64,000 nucleotides of DNA, from assembly GCF_001746915.1 (NCBI RefSeq), contig NZ_MJGC01000041.1, positions 124,001 through 188,000 of the forward strand. Direction: 5' to 3'. The position numbers and the translations under genes were made by a program. Origin of the DNA: Desertifilum tharense IPPAS B-1220 (GTDB taxonomy: Bacteria > Cyanobacteriota > Cyanobacteriia > Cyanobacteriales > Desertifilaceae). Below the pieces are notes generated by a model. That model was not told where the DNA came from. It saw nothing but the letters and a program-made list of their open reading frames with translations, and searched no databases. Positions within the stretch are counted from its first letter, which is position 1; the number at the start of each line of letters is the position of its first letter. Below are positions 46,565 through 55,632 of the stretch, piece by piece.

Positions 46565-47869
46565 TTAGGTAGTTGTTAGTTTGAGGGGAAGTTCAATCTT
46601 AAATTCAGCGCCTTGATGGGGTGCAGAAACACAGATTAATTGACCTTGATGTTTTTCGACAATAATTTGATAGCTGGTTAGCAAGCTTAAACCTGTTCCT
46701 TTACCAACCGCTTTGGTTGTAAAGAATGGATCGAAGAGGCGAGACTGCATCGTTTCAGGAATTCCAATGCCGTTATCTTGAATTTTGATAGTCACCAAGT
46801 CTGGATTTTCCCAAGTTGTTGTTATCCAAATTGTGGGTGCTTCTGATGCAGCCTGCAAGCGATCCCTCGCGGCTTCAATGGCATCAATGGCATTATTCAA
46901 AAGATTAAAAATAACCTGATTTATTTGACTAGCATAACAGGTGACTAAGGGCAATTTATTGTAAGTTTCCACAACCCTAATCGGCGGTTTGTTTTCGGGA
47001 TACAAGCGACTTTGTAAAAGCACGAGGACGCTTTTAATTCCTTCGTGAATATCTACTGATTTAATTTCCGATTCGTTTAAGCGAGAAAAGATTCGCAATG
47101 CCAAGATAACCGCCTGAATTCTTTCAGTTCCAGTTTGCATTGAACCGATTAATTGATTCACATCCTCTTCAAGAAAATCTAAGTTAATCTCCTCCATAAA
47201 CGCTTGAATGGTGTCGCTGGGGTAAGGATACTCCTGTTGATAAAGTTCAATCAATTCTAGTAAATCTTGAATGTACTGCTTTGCAGGCTTTAAATTACTA
47301 GAAATAAAGCCAACTGAATTATTAATTTCATGAGCCATTCCTGATGCGAGTTGTCCTAAACTCAACATCTTTTGTTTTTGGAGTAACTGCGCTTGAGTTT
47401 TCCTCAATTCACCTAAAGTTGTTTGCAATTCTTGATTTTGATGTTGTAATTGATTTTGCAGCGTTTTTAGCATTAAATGATGTTTAACCCTTACTAAAAT
47501 CTCTTCCAATTGAAAGGGTTTTGTGATATAATCTACACCGCCGACTTGGAATGCTTTAACCTTATCCAAAGCCTCATTGAGCGCGCTCAAAAAGATAATA
47601 GGAATAGATTGAGTCTGCTCGTCTTGTTTCAGCGATTCACACACCTCATAGCCATTCATATCGGGAAGATTAATATCGAGTAAAATTAAGTCAGGCTGAA
47701 TGGTTTGAATAGCAGTCAGAGCCATTTTGCCATTAATCGCTTTGCGAACGCGATAACCTTGCTCGATTAACAAAGACGATAAAAAACGAATGTTATCGGG
47801 CATATCATCAACAATCAAGATATCTGCGGAATGAGTAGCGGGTGTCACGGTCATAGAAGTTGCAATCAT
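46565..47869 (-). CDS. Hybrid response regulator-histidine kinase (REC-HisKA-HATPase)
   Basis: A 434-residue soluble protein. The receiver domain covers about residues 16-130, with phospho-acceptor aspartate in [16 protein letters not shown] and the lysine in YITKPFQ. A coiled coil (about 135-165) precedes the kinase H-box [13 protein letters not shown] near 180. The ATPase has [20 protein letters not shown] and GKGTGLSLL. There is no membrane sensor, so input comes through the receiver. The REC-GGDEF-EAL gene lies 13 bases upstream and the receivers are alike, so the pair may act in one pathway. Confidence 0.94.
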   Translation of the reverse strand: MIATSMTVTPATHSADILIVDDMPDNIRFLSSLLIEQGYRVRKAINGKMALTAIQTIQPDLILLDINLPDMNGYEVCESLKQDEQTQSIPIIFLSALNEALDKVKAFQVGGVDYITKPFQLEEILVRVKHHLMLKTLQNQLQHQNQELQTTLGELRKTQAQLLQKQKMLSLGQLASGMAHEINNSVGFISSNLKPAKQYIQDLLELIELYQQEYPYPSDTIQAFMEEINLDFLEEDVNQLIGSMQTGTERIQAVILALRIFSRLNESEIKSVDIHEGIKSVLVLLQSRLYPENKPPIRVVETYNKLPLVTCYASQINQVIFNLLNNAIDAIEAARDRLQAASEAPTIWITTTWENPDLVTIKIQDNGIGIPETMQSRLFDPFFTTKAVGKGTGLSLLTSYQIIVEKHQGQLICVSAPHQGAEFKIELPLKLTTT

Positions 47870-47882
47870 TTCAAAGGGCGAT

Positions 47883-49742
47883 TTAAACAGCGGGAGTTGT
47901 TAAAAAAATTGTGGCTTGCTGGCTTTCCAGCGGTCGAGAAAAGAAGTAACCTTGACCCAATTCACAGTTGAGTTGCTGAAGTTGAAAGAGTTGTTCGGCA
48001 GTTTCAATGCCTTCTGCGATCGCTCTCAAGTTCATGGTTTGGGCAATCTTAATAATAGTGGGCACCAAACCCAGGTTATGGGGCGAACTTGTGAGGCGGC
48101 TGACAAAAGAGCGATCGATTTTCAGCGTATCAACCGGAAAGTGGTGGAGATAGCTTAAAGAAGAGTATCCCGTGCCAAAATCATCAATGCAGAGTTGAAT
48201 TTGGCGATCGCGCAATTTCTCCATAATCTCCTTCGCCGCTTGCGGATGATTCATAATGGCGCTTTCTGTAATTTCTAACTTCAAATTCTGGGGATTCATC
48301 TGAGTTGCATCCAGCACCCGATCGATTTCCCAGACAAGATTGGCATCTGCAAACAAACGCGCCGACAAATTGACGCTCACCGTCAACTGTTGCGGATCGC
48401 AGCGCAAATACTCATCGTGATTTTGAGCAAACTGAGCCTGCCATTGTTTAAGCTGTCTGCACGCTTCCTGCAAGCCCCATAAATCAATTTCTCGAATAAA
48501 CCCCGTTTCTTCCGCAATGGGAATAAACGCCATCGGTGAAATTAAGCCCTGTTGGGGGTGCAACCAACGCACCAAAGCCTCAAACCCCACCACTTTCCCC
48601 GTCTTTAAAGAAATAATCGGTTGATAGTGCAAGCAGAGTTCTTGGCGTTCGAGCGATCGCCGCAAATCGGTTTCTAGCTGTAAAACCTTGAGCGCCGCAT
48701 CGTGAAGAGTCGGATCGAAGACATGGTACTGCCCTTTACCCAACAGTTTGGCTCGATACATTGCCGTATCCGCATCGCGCAAAATATGTTCGGGTTTATC
48801 GTAGCTAGGGTTAGCCAGGGTAATGCCAATACTAGCATTGAGAAAAATTTCCCGTTGGGGTAATTCAAAAGGTCGCGTCAACTCTTGCAGAATGTGGCTC
48901 GCCACTTGAGTCGCATCGATTAAACCCGTAATATCATTAAGCAGAATGGCAAATTCGTCACCCCCCAGACGAGCAATGAGGTGTTCCGGCGTTAAAACTT
49001 GCTCTAAACGACGCGCCAAGGCCATTAAGATCTCATCGCCGACTAGATGTCCGAGGGAATCATTCACGACCTTAAAGCGATCGCAATCTAGAAACAACAC
49101 CGCAAACTGAAACTCCTGTTCGGCTTTCATGCGGGCGAGTGCTTCTTCTAAGCGTTGCATCAATAACACGCGGTTTGGCAGCCCCGTCAGCGCGTCATGC
49201 AGTGCCATTTTCAATAACTGTTCTTGCAAGATTTGGCGTTGGTTAACTTCTCGCTGCAAATCCTGATTCATCTTTTCGAGTTGATGGGTGCGTTCTCTAA
49301 CGCGGGCTTCTAACTGAGCGTTTAAAAGTTGATTTTGCAGCGTTGCAGCTCTCAACGCCAATTGATTGCGAACGCGAGCTAGCACCTCTTCAAACTGAAA
49401 CGGTTTGGTGATGTAATCGGCTCCTCCAACCTCAAACGCCTTTACCTTATCGAAGGTGTCATTGAGGGCGCTTAAAAAAATCACGGGAATTTCTGCGGTT
49501 TTTGGATCGGCTTTTAACTGCTGGCAAACTTCATAACCATTCACATGGGGCATCATAATATCGAGCAAAATCAGGCGAGGTTGGGCAGCTTGCACGGCGG
49601 TGAGAGCCATTGGACCGCTGAGGGCTTTGCGAACGTGATAGCCTTGCTTGGTTAGCATGGTAGAGAGCAAGCGCAAATTTTCTGGCGTGTCATCGACAAT
49701 CAAAATATCTTCAGAATCGATTCCGATTTGCACAGAGATCAT
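47883..49742 (-). CDS. REC-GGDEF-EAL protein (cyclic-di-GMP turnover)
   Basis: About 619 residues from the ATG at 49742 (MISVQIGIDSEDILIVDD). A GTG 21 bases upstream is also in frame. The receiver (about 10-125) has LILLDIMMPHVNGYEV. The cyclase has ARLGGDEFAILL near 255 with no RxxD inhibition site five residues before. The phosphodiesterase EAL domain has GFEALVRWLHP, ITESAIMNHP, DDFGTGYSSLSYLHH, LKIDRSFV and AEGIETAEQ, so it looks catalytic. Both activities seem intact; which dominates cannot be told. Likely cotranscribed with the kinase gene. Confidence 0.95.
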   Translation of the reverse strand: MISVQIGIDSEDILIVDDTPENLRLLSTMLTKQGYHVRKALSGPMALTAVQAAQPRLILLDIMMPHVNGYEVCQQLKADPKTAEIPVIFLSALNDTFDKVKAFEVGGADYITKPFQFEEVLARVRNQLALRAATLQNQLLNAQLEARVRERTHQLEKMNQDLQREVNQRQILQEQLLKMALHDALTGLPNRVLLMQRLEEALARMKAEQEFQFAVLFLDCDRFKVVNDSLGHLVGDEILMALARRLEQVLTPEHLIARLGGDEFAILLNDITGLIDATQVASHILQELTRPFELPQREIFLNASIGITLANPSYDKPEHILRDADTAMYRAKLLGKGQYHVFDPTLHDAALKVLQLETDLRRSLERQELCLHYQPIISLKTGKVVGFEALVRWLHPQQGLISPMAFIPIAEETGFIREIDLWGLQEACRQLKQWQAQFAQNHDEYLRCDPQQLTVSVNLSARLFADANLVWEIDRVLDATQMNPQNLKLEITESAIMNHPQAAKEIMEKLRDRQIQLCIDDFGTGYSSLSYLHHFPVDTLKIDRSFVSRLTSSPHNLGLVPTIIKIAQTMNLRAIAEGIETAEQLFQLQQLNCELGQGYFFSRPLESQQATIFLTTPAV

Positions 49743-49763
49743 GGGGTCTTCCGCGAGGGTCAC

Positions 49764-50515
49764 ATGCGTTAAGTTAATGAAGGACGGGATTGCATTAGGA
49801 ATTAGCCGAAAGCACTCATCCCATTTATGACTGGCAGGCTACCCAATGCAGCGCATTAGGAGGAGCGTTGAACCACTTCTTTGAGAGGTGGCTCAATCGA
49901 TTGATTGGCGAGCGGCGAAATGCCTGCAAAGGTTGTAAATGGGGCTTGAGTTTCTACATACTGTCAGTTTAAATGCTGACTCAATGGGTACTGCAACTTC
50001 TTTTCACAAAAAGGTTGCCTCTGTGCTGGTAGCATCGGGTTTAGATTGAGGATAGTCCGCATTAGCCGAGGTTCGCGATCGCTCTAATCTTTCTACTTTA
50101 CGAGAGACGCGATTCCCGTAGAGCGAACAGTTGTAAAGATCGCTCTGGCTGAAATTCTCGATCGTAACTTTTGTATCCCGATCGCGATCGCGCCAATGTC
50201 CCAAGTTAATTGCGATTTTTCTGTAAAACGACTCACTTTTACCGTCTTAAGCCATAGAAGTTGCTGGTAAATAGGAGGATTTTTCGCAATTTCCCCTATT
50301 GTGCCAGCCTAATCTTGATAAGGCTTCAACTTAAAATAGGGGTTAACCTGGGAAAAATTGTGCATAATTCGTGTCAATCCCCAAAAAGTAACTAATTTTC
50401 AAAAAAATCGCAGCAATAATCCGATAAAAAGTTACAGATTTTCCTTCCAAGTAAGGTTTTTCTCGGTTTTAATTGAAACACATCGTTTTAGTCGTCCTCG
50501 TTTTGATAGATCTCA
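49764..50515. other. Non-coding region between divergent signalling genes, with a strong hairpin
   Basis: In these 752 bases the clearest structure is a hairpin at 49868-49896: TTGA, a one-base mismatch, then CCACTTC paired with GAGGTGG and TCAA around a 5-base loop. It sits about 125 bases upstream of the REC-GGDEF-EAL start. AT-rich sequence before 50516 probably holds the promoter of the plus-strand gene. Nothing codes for a protein or tRNA that I can see. Confidence 0.6.
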
Positions 50516-52426
50516 ATGACCATTGATGAAGTGGTACAAATATTTAACGCAAGCCAGTCCAAGCCCCTAACAAAGCTCCAAGAATGGCTGTTACGGCAAG
50601 CCTGGGAAGGCAAAACCTATGCCATTATGGCAGGGGAAGCCAATTATACCGAAGAATATTTGCGCCGGACTGCCGCTGAACTGTGGTCATATCTCAGTTC
50701 GATTTGGGGAGAACCGATTACCAAACCGAACTTCCGTTCGATCCTTGAACCGCGTCGCCTTTCGCAGGCGCAAAAACAACTGATTGAAGATGCTCAACAG
50801 TCGTCTGCGATCGCCATTCCAGAATTTCCCAGCGGTCCTATCGCCTTAGATTCCCCCTTTTATATTCCCAGGCCTCCCCTCGAAGAACTCGCCTACGAAG
50901 AAATTGCCAAACCTGGAAATGTGATTCGGATCAAAGCACCGCGAAAAATGGGCAAAAGCTCCCTATTATTGAGAATCGGAGCCTACGCCAATTCGTTGAA
51001 TTACCGAACCGTTACCATTGACTTGCAACAAGCCGATAACCAGGCCTTTAGCAGTCTGGATCGCTTTCTGCGTTGGTTTAGTGCCAATGTCAGCTTAGAA
51101 CTCGGTTTAGAACCCCAACTAGACCGTTACTGGAAAACCGAAATTGGCAGCAAAGTCAGTTGTACAATTTACTTTCAAAGCTACATTCTGACCCATTTGA
51201 ACGCCCCCCTGGTCTTGCTGCTCAATGAGGTCAATCGCATCTTTGAATATCCTGAAATTGCGCGGGATTTTCTCCCCATGTTGCGCGTCTGGTACGAGCA
51301 GGGCAAAACCCTAGAAATTTGGCAAAAGTTACGTTTAGTTGTAGCCTATTCTACCGAAGTTTATATCCCGCTACGGCTGAATCAGTCGCCGTTTAACATT
51401 GGTTTTCCGTTAAAACTGCCACCCTTTACCCCAGAGCAAACGGACGAGTTGGCGCGGCGCTATCAAATTGAGTGGACGGATAGCGGCAAAACTAAACGAT
51501 TAATGGCATTGTTGGGAGGACATCCCTATCTGATTCAACTGGCATTCTTCCATCTGCATCGCCAAGAGATTAGCCTCAAGCAACTCCTCGAACAGGCTCC
51601 TACCGCATCGGGAATTTATCGCGATCATCTGTTGCATTTACGCTTAATCTTGCAAGCAGAACCCCCGTTAGAAAATGCCTTAAAACAGACCATTTCTGCC
51701 GAGCGCCCTGTGGAATTAGAGCCAGTCTTGGCGTATAAACTCGATAGCTTGGGGCTGATTTCTCTAGAGGGCGATTTGGCGACACCGAGTTGCGAATTGT
51801 ATCGCCTTTATTTTCGGAATCTGCAAGGCGCTCGCGAACCAGCTCCATCAGAAAATCGCTTTTTGGGAGTGTCTGAACCGTGGCTGGGCGATGGTTCCCC
51901 CGAACCCCAACCGGGAAATCAGGATGAGTTGACCCAACTTGCCAATCGTCGTTATTTTCATCATTATCTGAAACAGGCTTGGCAGCAGGCCGAACAGCGC
52001 AGTCAACCTCTATCGCTGATTTTGGCAGATATTGACTGTTTTAGAGCCTATAACGATACCTATGGCTTCTCCGCCGGGGATACTTGTCTGCAACGAGTGG
52101 CGGTGGCAATCGACCATTGCGTTAATTTGGCAGAGTCCTTGGTTGCTCGCTATGGGGGCGAAGAGTTTGCGATCGCGCTCCCGAATTTGGACGAGCCGCA
52201 AGCGATCCAACTGGCGGAAGCCCTGCGCGCCCAGATTCAGCAGTTGGGAATTGCTCACTCCTCCTCCCTGGTGCGATCGCCCCTTCTCACCCTCAGTTTT
52301 GGCGTGGCTAGCATTTTTCCCGACCGGAATACGGATATTAATGTATTGATTGATACTGCCGCTCGCGCCCTTTATTTATCTAAAATGCACGGGCGCGATC
52401 GCGTGACGTTCCTCAATTACACTTAA
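50516..52426 (+). CDS. vMAP-AAA-GGDEF fusion (ATPase-gated diguanylate cyclase, putative)
   Basis: A 636-residue protein with three parts. Residues 1-80 (MTIDEVVQIFNASQSKPLTK, TYAIMAGEANYTEEYLRRTA) match the vWA-MoxR-associated N-terminal helical domain often fused to ATPases in cyanobacteria. Residues 115-440 are an AAA-like domain (AAA_35 type) with Walker A KAPRKMGKSSLLLR, VLLLNEVNRIFEYPEIAR and LGGHPYLIQLAFFHLHRQ. Residues 475-636 are a GGDEF domain with TQLANRRYFHHYL, ADIDCFRAYNDTYGFSAGD and RYGGEEFAIALP, so cyclase activity is likely; no RxxD site precedes it. ATP-dependent assembly may control c-di-GMP synthesis, which is inference. Confidence 0.88.
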   Translation: MTIDEVVQIFNASQSKPLTKLQEWLLRQAWEGKTYAIMAGEANYTEEYLRRTAAELWSYLSSIWGEPITKPNFRSILEPRRLSQAQKQLIEDAQQSSAIAIPEFPSGPIALDSPFYIPRPPLEELAYEEIAKPGNVIRIKAPRKMGKSSLLLRIGAYANSLNYRTVTIDLQQADNQAFSSLDRFLRWFSANVSLELGLEPQLDRYWKTEIGSKVSCTIYFQSYILTHLNAPLVLLLNEVNRIFEYPEIARDFLPMLRVWYEQGKTLEIWQKLRLVVAYSTEVYIPLRLNQSPFNIGFPLKLPPFTPEQTDELARRYQIEWTDSGKTKRLMALLGGHPYLIQLAFFHLHRQEISLKQLLEQAPTASGIYRDHLLHLRLILQAEPPLENALKQTISAERPVELEPVLAYKLDSLGLISLEGDLATPSCELYRLYFRNLQGAREPAPSENRFLGVSEPWLGDGSPEPQPGNQDELTQLANRRYFHHYLKQAWQQAEQRSQPLSLILADIDCFRAYNDTYGFSAGDTCLQRVAVAIDHCVNLAESLVARYGGEEFAIALPNLDEPQAIQLAEALRAQIQQLGIAHSSSLVRSPLLTLSFGVASIFPDRNTDINVLIDTAARALYLSKMHGRDRVTFLNYT

Positions 52427-52869
52427 GTTTCCTGGAACGAGAAAACTTGAGCCTCATACTCGCCCAAGTCGAGGAGGAGTTGGCGATCGCATTCAGGTGA
52501 GCGATCGCCTCTCGTCCATTCTCTCCAGGTACCATCTGCCGGAAAATCGTCAACGGCGTACCCGGCTAAAAACCGATCGAAAAAGTTCGCCACTACCACC
52601 ACTCGCGAGCCTTCCTCATTCCAACAGGTATAGGCAAAAACGCGACTTTCGGGATTTTCGTGGAAAAACTCAATTTTGCCCGTCTGCAAAGCCGGATTTT
52701 GTGTTCGCAAAGCGATGAGTTGCTGGTAATGTGCAAATAACTGACGATTGCGATCGTTTTCGAGCAGCGACCATTTGAGATTCTGCGGTTCGTTTGGACG
52801 ATTGGCATAATTTGCGAAAACGCGATCGCCAGCATCAGTTTCTCTCCTAACGCACCATCTCCTGAACAT
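52423..52869 (-). pseudogene. 3' relic of an alpha-amylase family (GH13) gene
   Basis: The frame encodes only the C-terminal end of a GH13 alpha-amylase. From about residue 14, GDRVFANYANRPNEPQNLKW is the usual tail of the catalytic barrel, followed by ALRTQNPALQTGKIEFFHEN and the small C-terminal beta domain (VVVANFFDRFLAGYAVDDFP). The first dozen residues do not fit. The catalytic domain (about 350 residues) is absent because the desaturase gene ends only 6 bases upstream. It is a truncated remnant, though the remaining frame is still open. Confidence 0.75.
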
Positions 52870-52875
52870 TGAACC

Positions 52876-54129
52876 TCAATCTTTCATATGTTTGTCTTCA
52901 AGACTTTCAGCTATTGCACCGATCGCACTATTCGATGCTGGATTCGCTATTGTCCCGGCTGCTTGTCGGAAGGATGAGATCGACACTAAACAGTCGGAAT
53001 CTGCATCCCATAGAAGAAATTGGGAACAGTTCAGCAAATCTCCAATTCGGAGGGTTTTAACCTCCGAGAGCAGATGACTATTTTTATGATGACAAGCTGC
53101 GAGATGGTAATTGGGAATTCTTTCACAGAGATGATGAATATTGTGATAGCCGATATCTGCGGTAAACCATCTGAGAACAATTGGTAGCTCTAAGTAACTG
53201 CTGCCCTTAACTGCTCCCAAAACATAGTTCCATCCTGATGTTTTGTGAGCATAAGCATCCTCAAAAATATGTTGTACAAAGAAGACCCAGATGAAAATCG
53301 TCGCAGAACAACTGAGGGTGATGGAGTAAATCCCCCAAAACAGACCAACTCCCCATAAATGACTTAAAAAAATCCAGCTCCCAACCACACAAATATTGTT
53401 CAACAGGAGATCCCAAAATTCGGCTGCTGACTGCCAATGCTTGGACGAGTGAGTAGATATCGTTTGGGCTAAGTTAAACTCCGAACTGTTTTTCCAATCA
53501 CTAAATATATGATGGATAAAATCATAAACTCCCGCGAGCAAAATGACTCTGGGTTTGATGACAAGATAGAAAAAACCACCAGGAATCGCCATTAATGGAT
53601 GTCGCAGGAGTTCATATAGTCTTTGATTGAACGGATCGAGCTGAGAAAACTCCTCGGTAGATAAGAAATCTGCAACACCCCGATATCGCTCCCAGTCGCC
53701 ATTGGTTTTGTGATGGTAGGCATGATCTCTTGACCACCCATATTGGGGAATTGCGTTGATTACACCTAGCAAGAACCCCATAATCCGGTTCGCTCGTTTT
53801 GACCGAAATAGAGAATTGTGTCCGCAGTCATGCATCAAAGAAAAACAGCGAAGTGAAAAGAGAACGAGTAGCACAATGATAGGGGGGAGAAACCACCAAG
53901 AAATAGATGTTATTTTCACAGCCGCAATCCACAAGAGCACATAAGGGACGACGGTATTGAGAACTTGGTAAGTTGCCCGTAAGTTGCTGCTCTTGATATA
54001 TGGAGTTAAAACAAAGTCAGCTTTTTTGAGCGTATCGAGTGGCTTAAGTTGATGAAAAGACTCGGGTTTTACAAATGGATGAGCCGCTGTTGGGATCTGT
54101 CCAGAGCGATTCAGGTAGTATTTGAGCAT
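52876..54129 (-). CDS. Fatty acid desaturase (membrane di-iron)
   Basis: About 417 residues from the ATG at 54129 (MLKYYLNRSGQIP). The three histidine boxes are present: HDCGH near residue 102, HAYHHKTNGDWERY near 138 and YHNIHHLCERIPNYHL near 335. This pattern with HxxHH after a long loop fits the DesA/omega-6-like acyl-lipid desaturases. Hydrophobic segments flank the boxes. A tail of about 45 residues after CHHKNSHLL looks non-conserved. The gene sits between a gene relic and an IS, and has few HIP1 sites, so acquisition by transfer is possible. Confidence 0.88.
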   Translation of the reverse strand: MLKYYLNRSGQIPTAAHPFVKPESFHQLKPLDTLKKADFVLTPYIKSSNLRATYQVLNTVVPYVLLWIAAVKITSISWWFLPPIIVLLVLFSLRCFSLMHDCGHNSLFRSKRANRIMGFLLGVINAIPQYGWSRDHAYHHKTNGDWERYRGVADFLSTEEFSQLDPFNQRLYELLRHPLMAIPGGFFYLVIKPRVILLAGVYDFIHHIFSDWKNSSEFNLAQTISTHSSKHWQSAAEFWDLLLNNICVVGSWIFLSHLWGVGLFWGIYSITLSCSATIFIWVFFVQHIFEDAYAHKTSGWNYVLGAVKGSSYLELPIVLRWFTADIGYHNIHHLCERIPNYHLAACHHKNSHLLSEVKTLRIGDLLNCSQFLLWDADSDCLVSISSFRQAAGTIANPASNSAIGAIAESLEDKHMKD

Positions 54130-54268
54130 AAGGGGTCTCAATTCAGTGATATATCAGGATTAGGGAAGGGTTAAGCAATTCTCGTTCTGAGACGTTATAG
54201 AGCTTAAACTTCAGGGTTTTCATCACAAAGATGATAGCATTATCTGTAGATGAGTACAATTTATCTAC

Positions 54269-54670
54269 ATGAAAACGAGCTACAGGCATTACGATCGCGC
54301 AGTTGGGCTAGCAACGGTTCACCTGATTTGGATACCATGCAGGCGCAAAAAGGTGTTTGCAGATAATGAATCACTGAAGCTTCGCTGCATTGATGTTTTG
54401 CATTCTGTCGCTCAAGATAAAAAGTGGTTCATCAAATCGTTGGAGGTCGCTTCAGATCATGTTTATTTATTAGTGGAATACGATCCGCACCATTCCATTG
54501 CTCAGATAGTTAAAGCATTTAAGGGGCGTTCATCTCGAATTCTTAGACAAGAGTTTCCTGAGTTGCTAAAACTTCCGAGCCTCTGGACTCATTCTTATCT
54601 GTTTGACACGACCGAAAAGGTTAGCACTCAAAAGATATTGGACTATATCAATGACCCCCATCATGGCTGA
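54269..54670 (+). CDS. tnpA: IS200/IS605 family transposase TnpA (altered HUH motif)
   Basis: A 133-residue Y1-type transposase of the IS200/IS605 group. It has the family layout TVHLIWIPCRRKKVFA, AFKGRSSRILRQEFPELLKL, LPSLWTHSYLFDT and the helix STQKILDYINDPHHG with the catalytic-type tyrosine. The metal-binding HUH site should read HVH but here is DHVYLLVE, with the second histidine changed to tyrosine, so single-strand cleavage is probably lost. It may be a dead copy. Length is nearly normal. Confidence 0.85.
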   Translation: MKTSYRHYDRAVGLATVHLIWIPCRRKKVFADNESLKLRCIDVLHSVAQDKKWFIKSLEVASDHVYLLVEYDPHHSIAQIVKAFKGRSSRILRQEFPELLKLPSLWTHSYLFDTTEKVSTQKILDYINDPHHG

Positions 54671-54694
54671 ATCAATTCAGCTATCCGCTTATAT

Positions 54695-54715
54695 CCCCCG
54701 GTTAAAGCACGGGGG
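54695..54715 (+). other. IS right-end hairpin
   Basis: CCCCCG (54695-54700) pairs with CGGGGG (54710-54715) around the loop GTTAAAGCA. GC-rich hairpins like this are recognised by TnpA at IS200/IS605 ends. It has no T-run on the minus strand, so it is not a clear riboswitch terminator. Confidence 0.6.
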
Positions 54716-54729
54716 CTTTACGCATCACG

Positions 54730-54862
54730 GGTTGACCAATCGGCGGACATTCTTGACTCGGAGAGTTGCGCCTCTCCTCACAACTGCGGGACAGCGGCAG
54801 ATTTGCACTGCTCTTTCCCCCTTACGCCTGATGGCTGTTCCCCACCAGAACTGAATTGCATT
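54730..54862 (-). ncRNA. Cobalamin riboswitch, orphaned
   Basis: On the minus strand the conserved B12 aptamer core is plain: CTGGTGG...GCCATCAG (P3-type stem), GGGGGAAAGAGCAGTGCAAA, then TCTGCCGCTGTCCCGCAGTT GTG (54779-54821 together), then a stem GGAGAG/CTCTCC and a B12-box-like CGAGTCAAGAATGTCCGCC ending near 54742. The spacer between the core and the B12 box is short, as in class II/variant aptamers. No gene lies immediately downstream: the IS200-type element abuts it on the opposite strand, and the next minus-strand gene is the desaturase 600 bases away. Confidence 0.83.
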
Positions 54863-54958
54863 TAACAATAGCACAGTTGCAGCCCAATTCAATAGGTTCA
54901 CCTTTTTGTCTTGCAAAACCTACAAAGATATCGGGTTTTTGAGAGTTTTGACCGTTAA

Positions 54959-55618
54959 TCAAGGGGTTGGGGATGGCGAGTTGGGGGGTAAATCAGGGCG
55001 TTCTAAGAGAGGTTTTAAGCCTTCAGCGATGCGGTTGGCTAAAACTTGGTGTCCGGCGGAGTTGGGATGAATTTCATCAAACAGATAGCGGGGGTCGTTT
55101 AAACCTTCTAAAACCCCCGGAATTAAATAAGCTTGGGTGTCATTGGCTACCCGTTGGTAGAGTTGCTTGTACTCGCCATTAAACGGTTCAACATTCATCC
55201 CCAAAATGACAACAATCGCCCCCTGTTGTTGGAGGGCGATCGCAATTTGTCTAAGATTCTCTTCCGTTTGGGCTAGCGGTACCCCTTGGAGAAAATCATT
55301 TCCCCCTAAGCCCACAATAACTAACCAAGGATCGGCTTGTAGGGACTGTTCCCGCAAGCGTTGCAGGGCGATCGCCGTTGTATCTCCCCCTCTGCCTCGG
55401 TTCACTACGGGTACATTGAGAATTTCGCTGAGAAGCCTGGGGTAAGCCGCCTGTTGTCCCACCCCCGCCCCTGCGGTAATGCTATCGCCAAACGCCACAA
55501 TCTGCGTCCCTTGCGTGCGATTCACATTTGCCACGTCTGGGGAAACTTGAGACTGGGGAGGCTGACACCCGGCTAACAGCAAGCAAGCCCCCAAACTGAT
55601 TAATCTGACTTTAAACAT
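54959..55618 (-). CDS. SGNH/GDSL hydrolase lipoprotein (TesA-like arylesterase)
   Basis: A 219-residue protein. A signal peptide with lipobox LLLAGC (residues 13-18) anchors it to a membrane. The SGNH blocks are visible: block I IVAFGDSITAGAGV (serine near 46), block II glycine in NRGRGGDTTAIAL, block III GLGGNDFLQG and block V DEIHPNSAGH. It is probably an esterase or lysophospholipase acting in the periplasm or outside; the substrate is unknown. It is encoded 14 bases after manA on the same strand. Confidence 0.9.
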   Translation of the reverse strand: MFKVRLISLGACLLLAGCQPPQSQVSPDVANVNRTQGTQIVAFGDSITAGAGVGQQAAYPRLLSEILNVPVVNRGRGGDTTAIALQRLREQSLQADPWLVIVGLGGNDFLQGVPLAQTEENLRQIAIALQQQGAIVVILGMNVEPFNGEYKQLYQRVANDTQAYLIPGVLEGLNDPRYLFDEIHPNSAGHQVLANRIAEGLKPLLERPDLPPNSPSPTP

Positions 55619-55632
55619 GGCGATCGCCTTCC

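Larger units (their letters stand above)
54240..54720 (+). mobile_element. IS200/IS605-type element, tnpA only (ends approximate)
   Basis: It holds tnpA, a palindrome GCTGAATCAATTCAGC at 54666-54681, and a right-end-like hairpin CCCCCG/CGGGGG at 54695-54715. No tnpB is present. The left boundary is not visible. These elements lack terminal inverted repeats and target duplications, so the borders are estimates. Confidence 0.65.
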
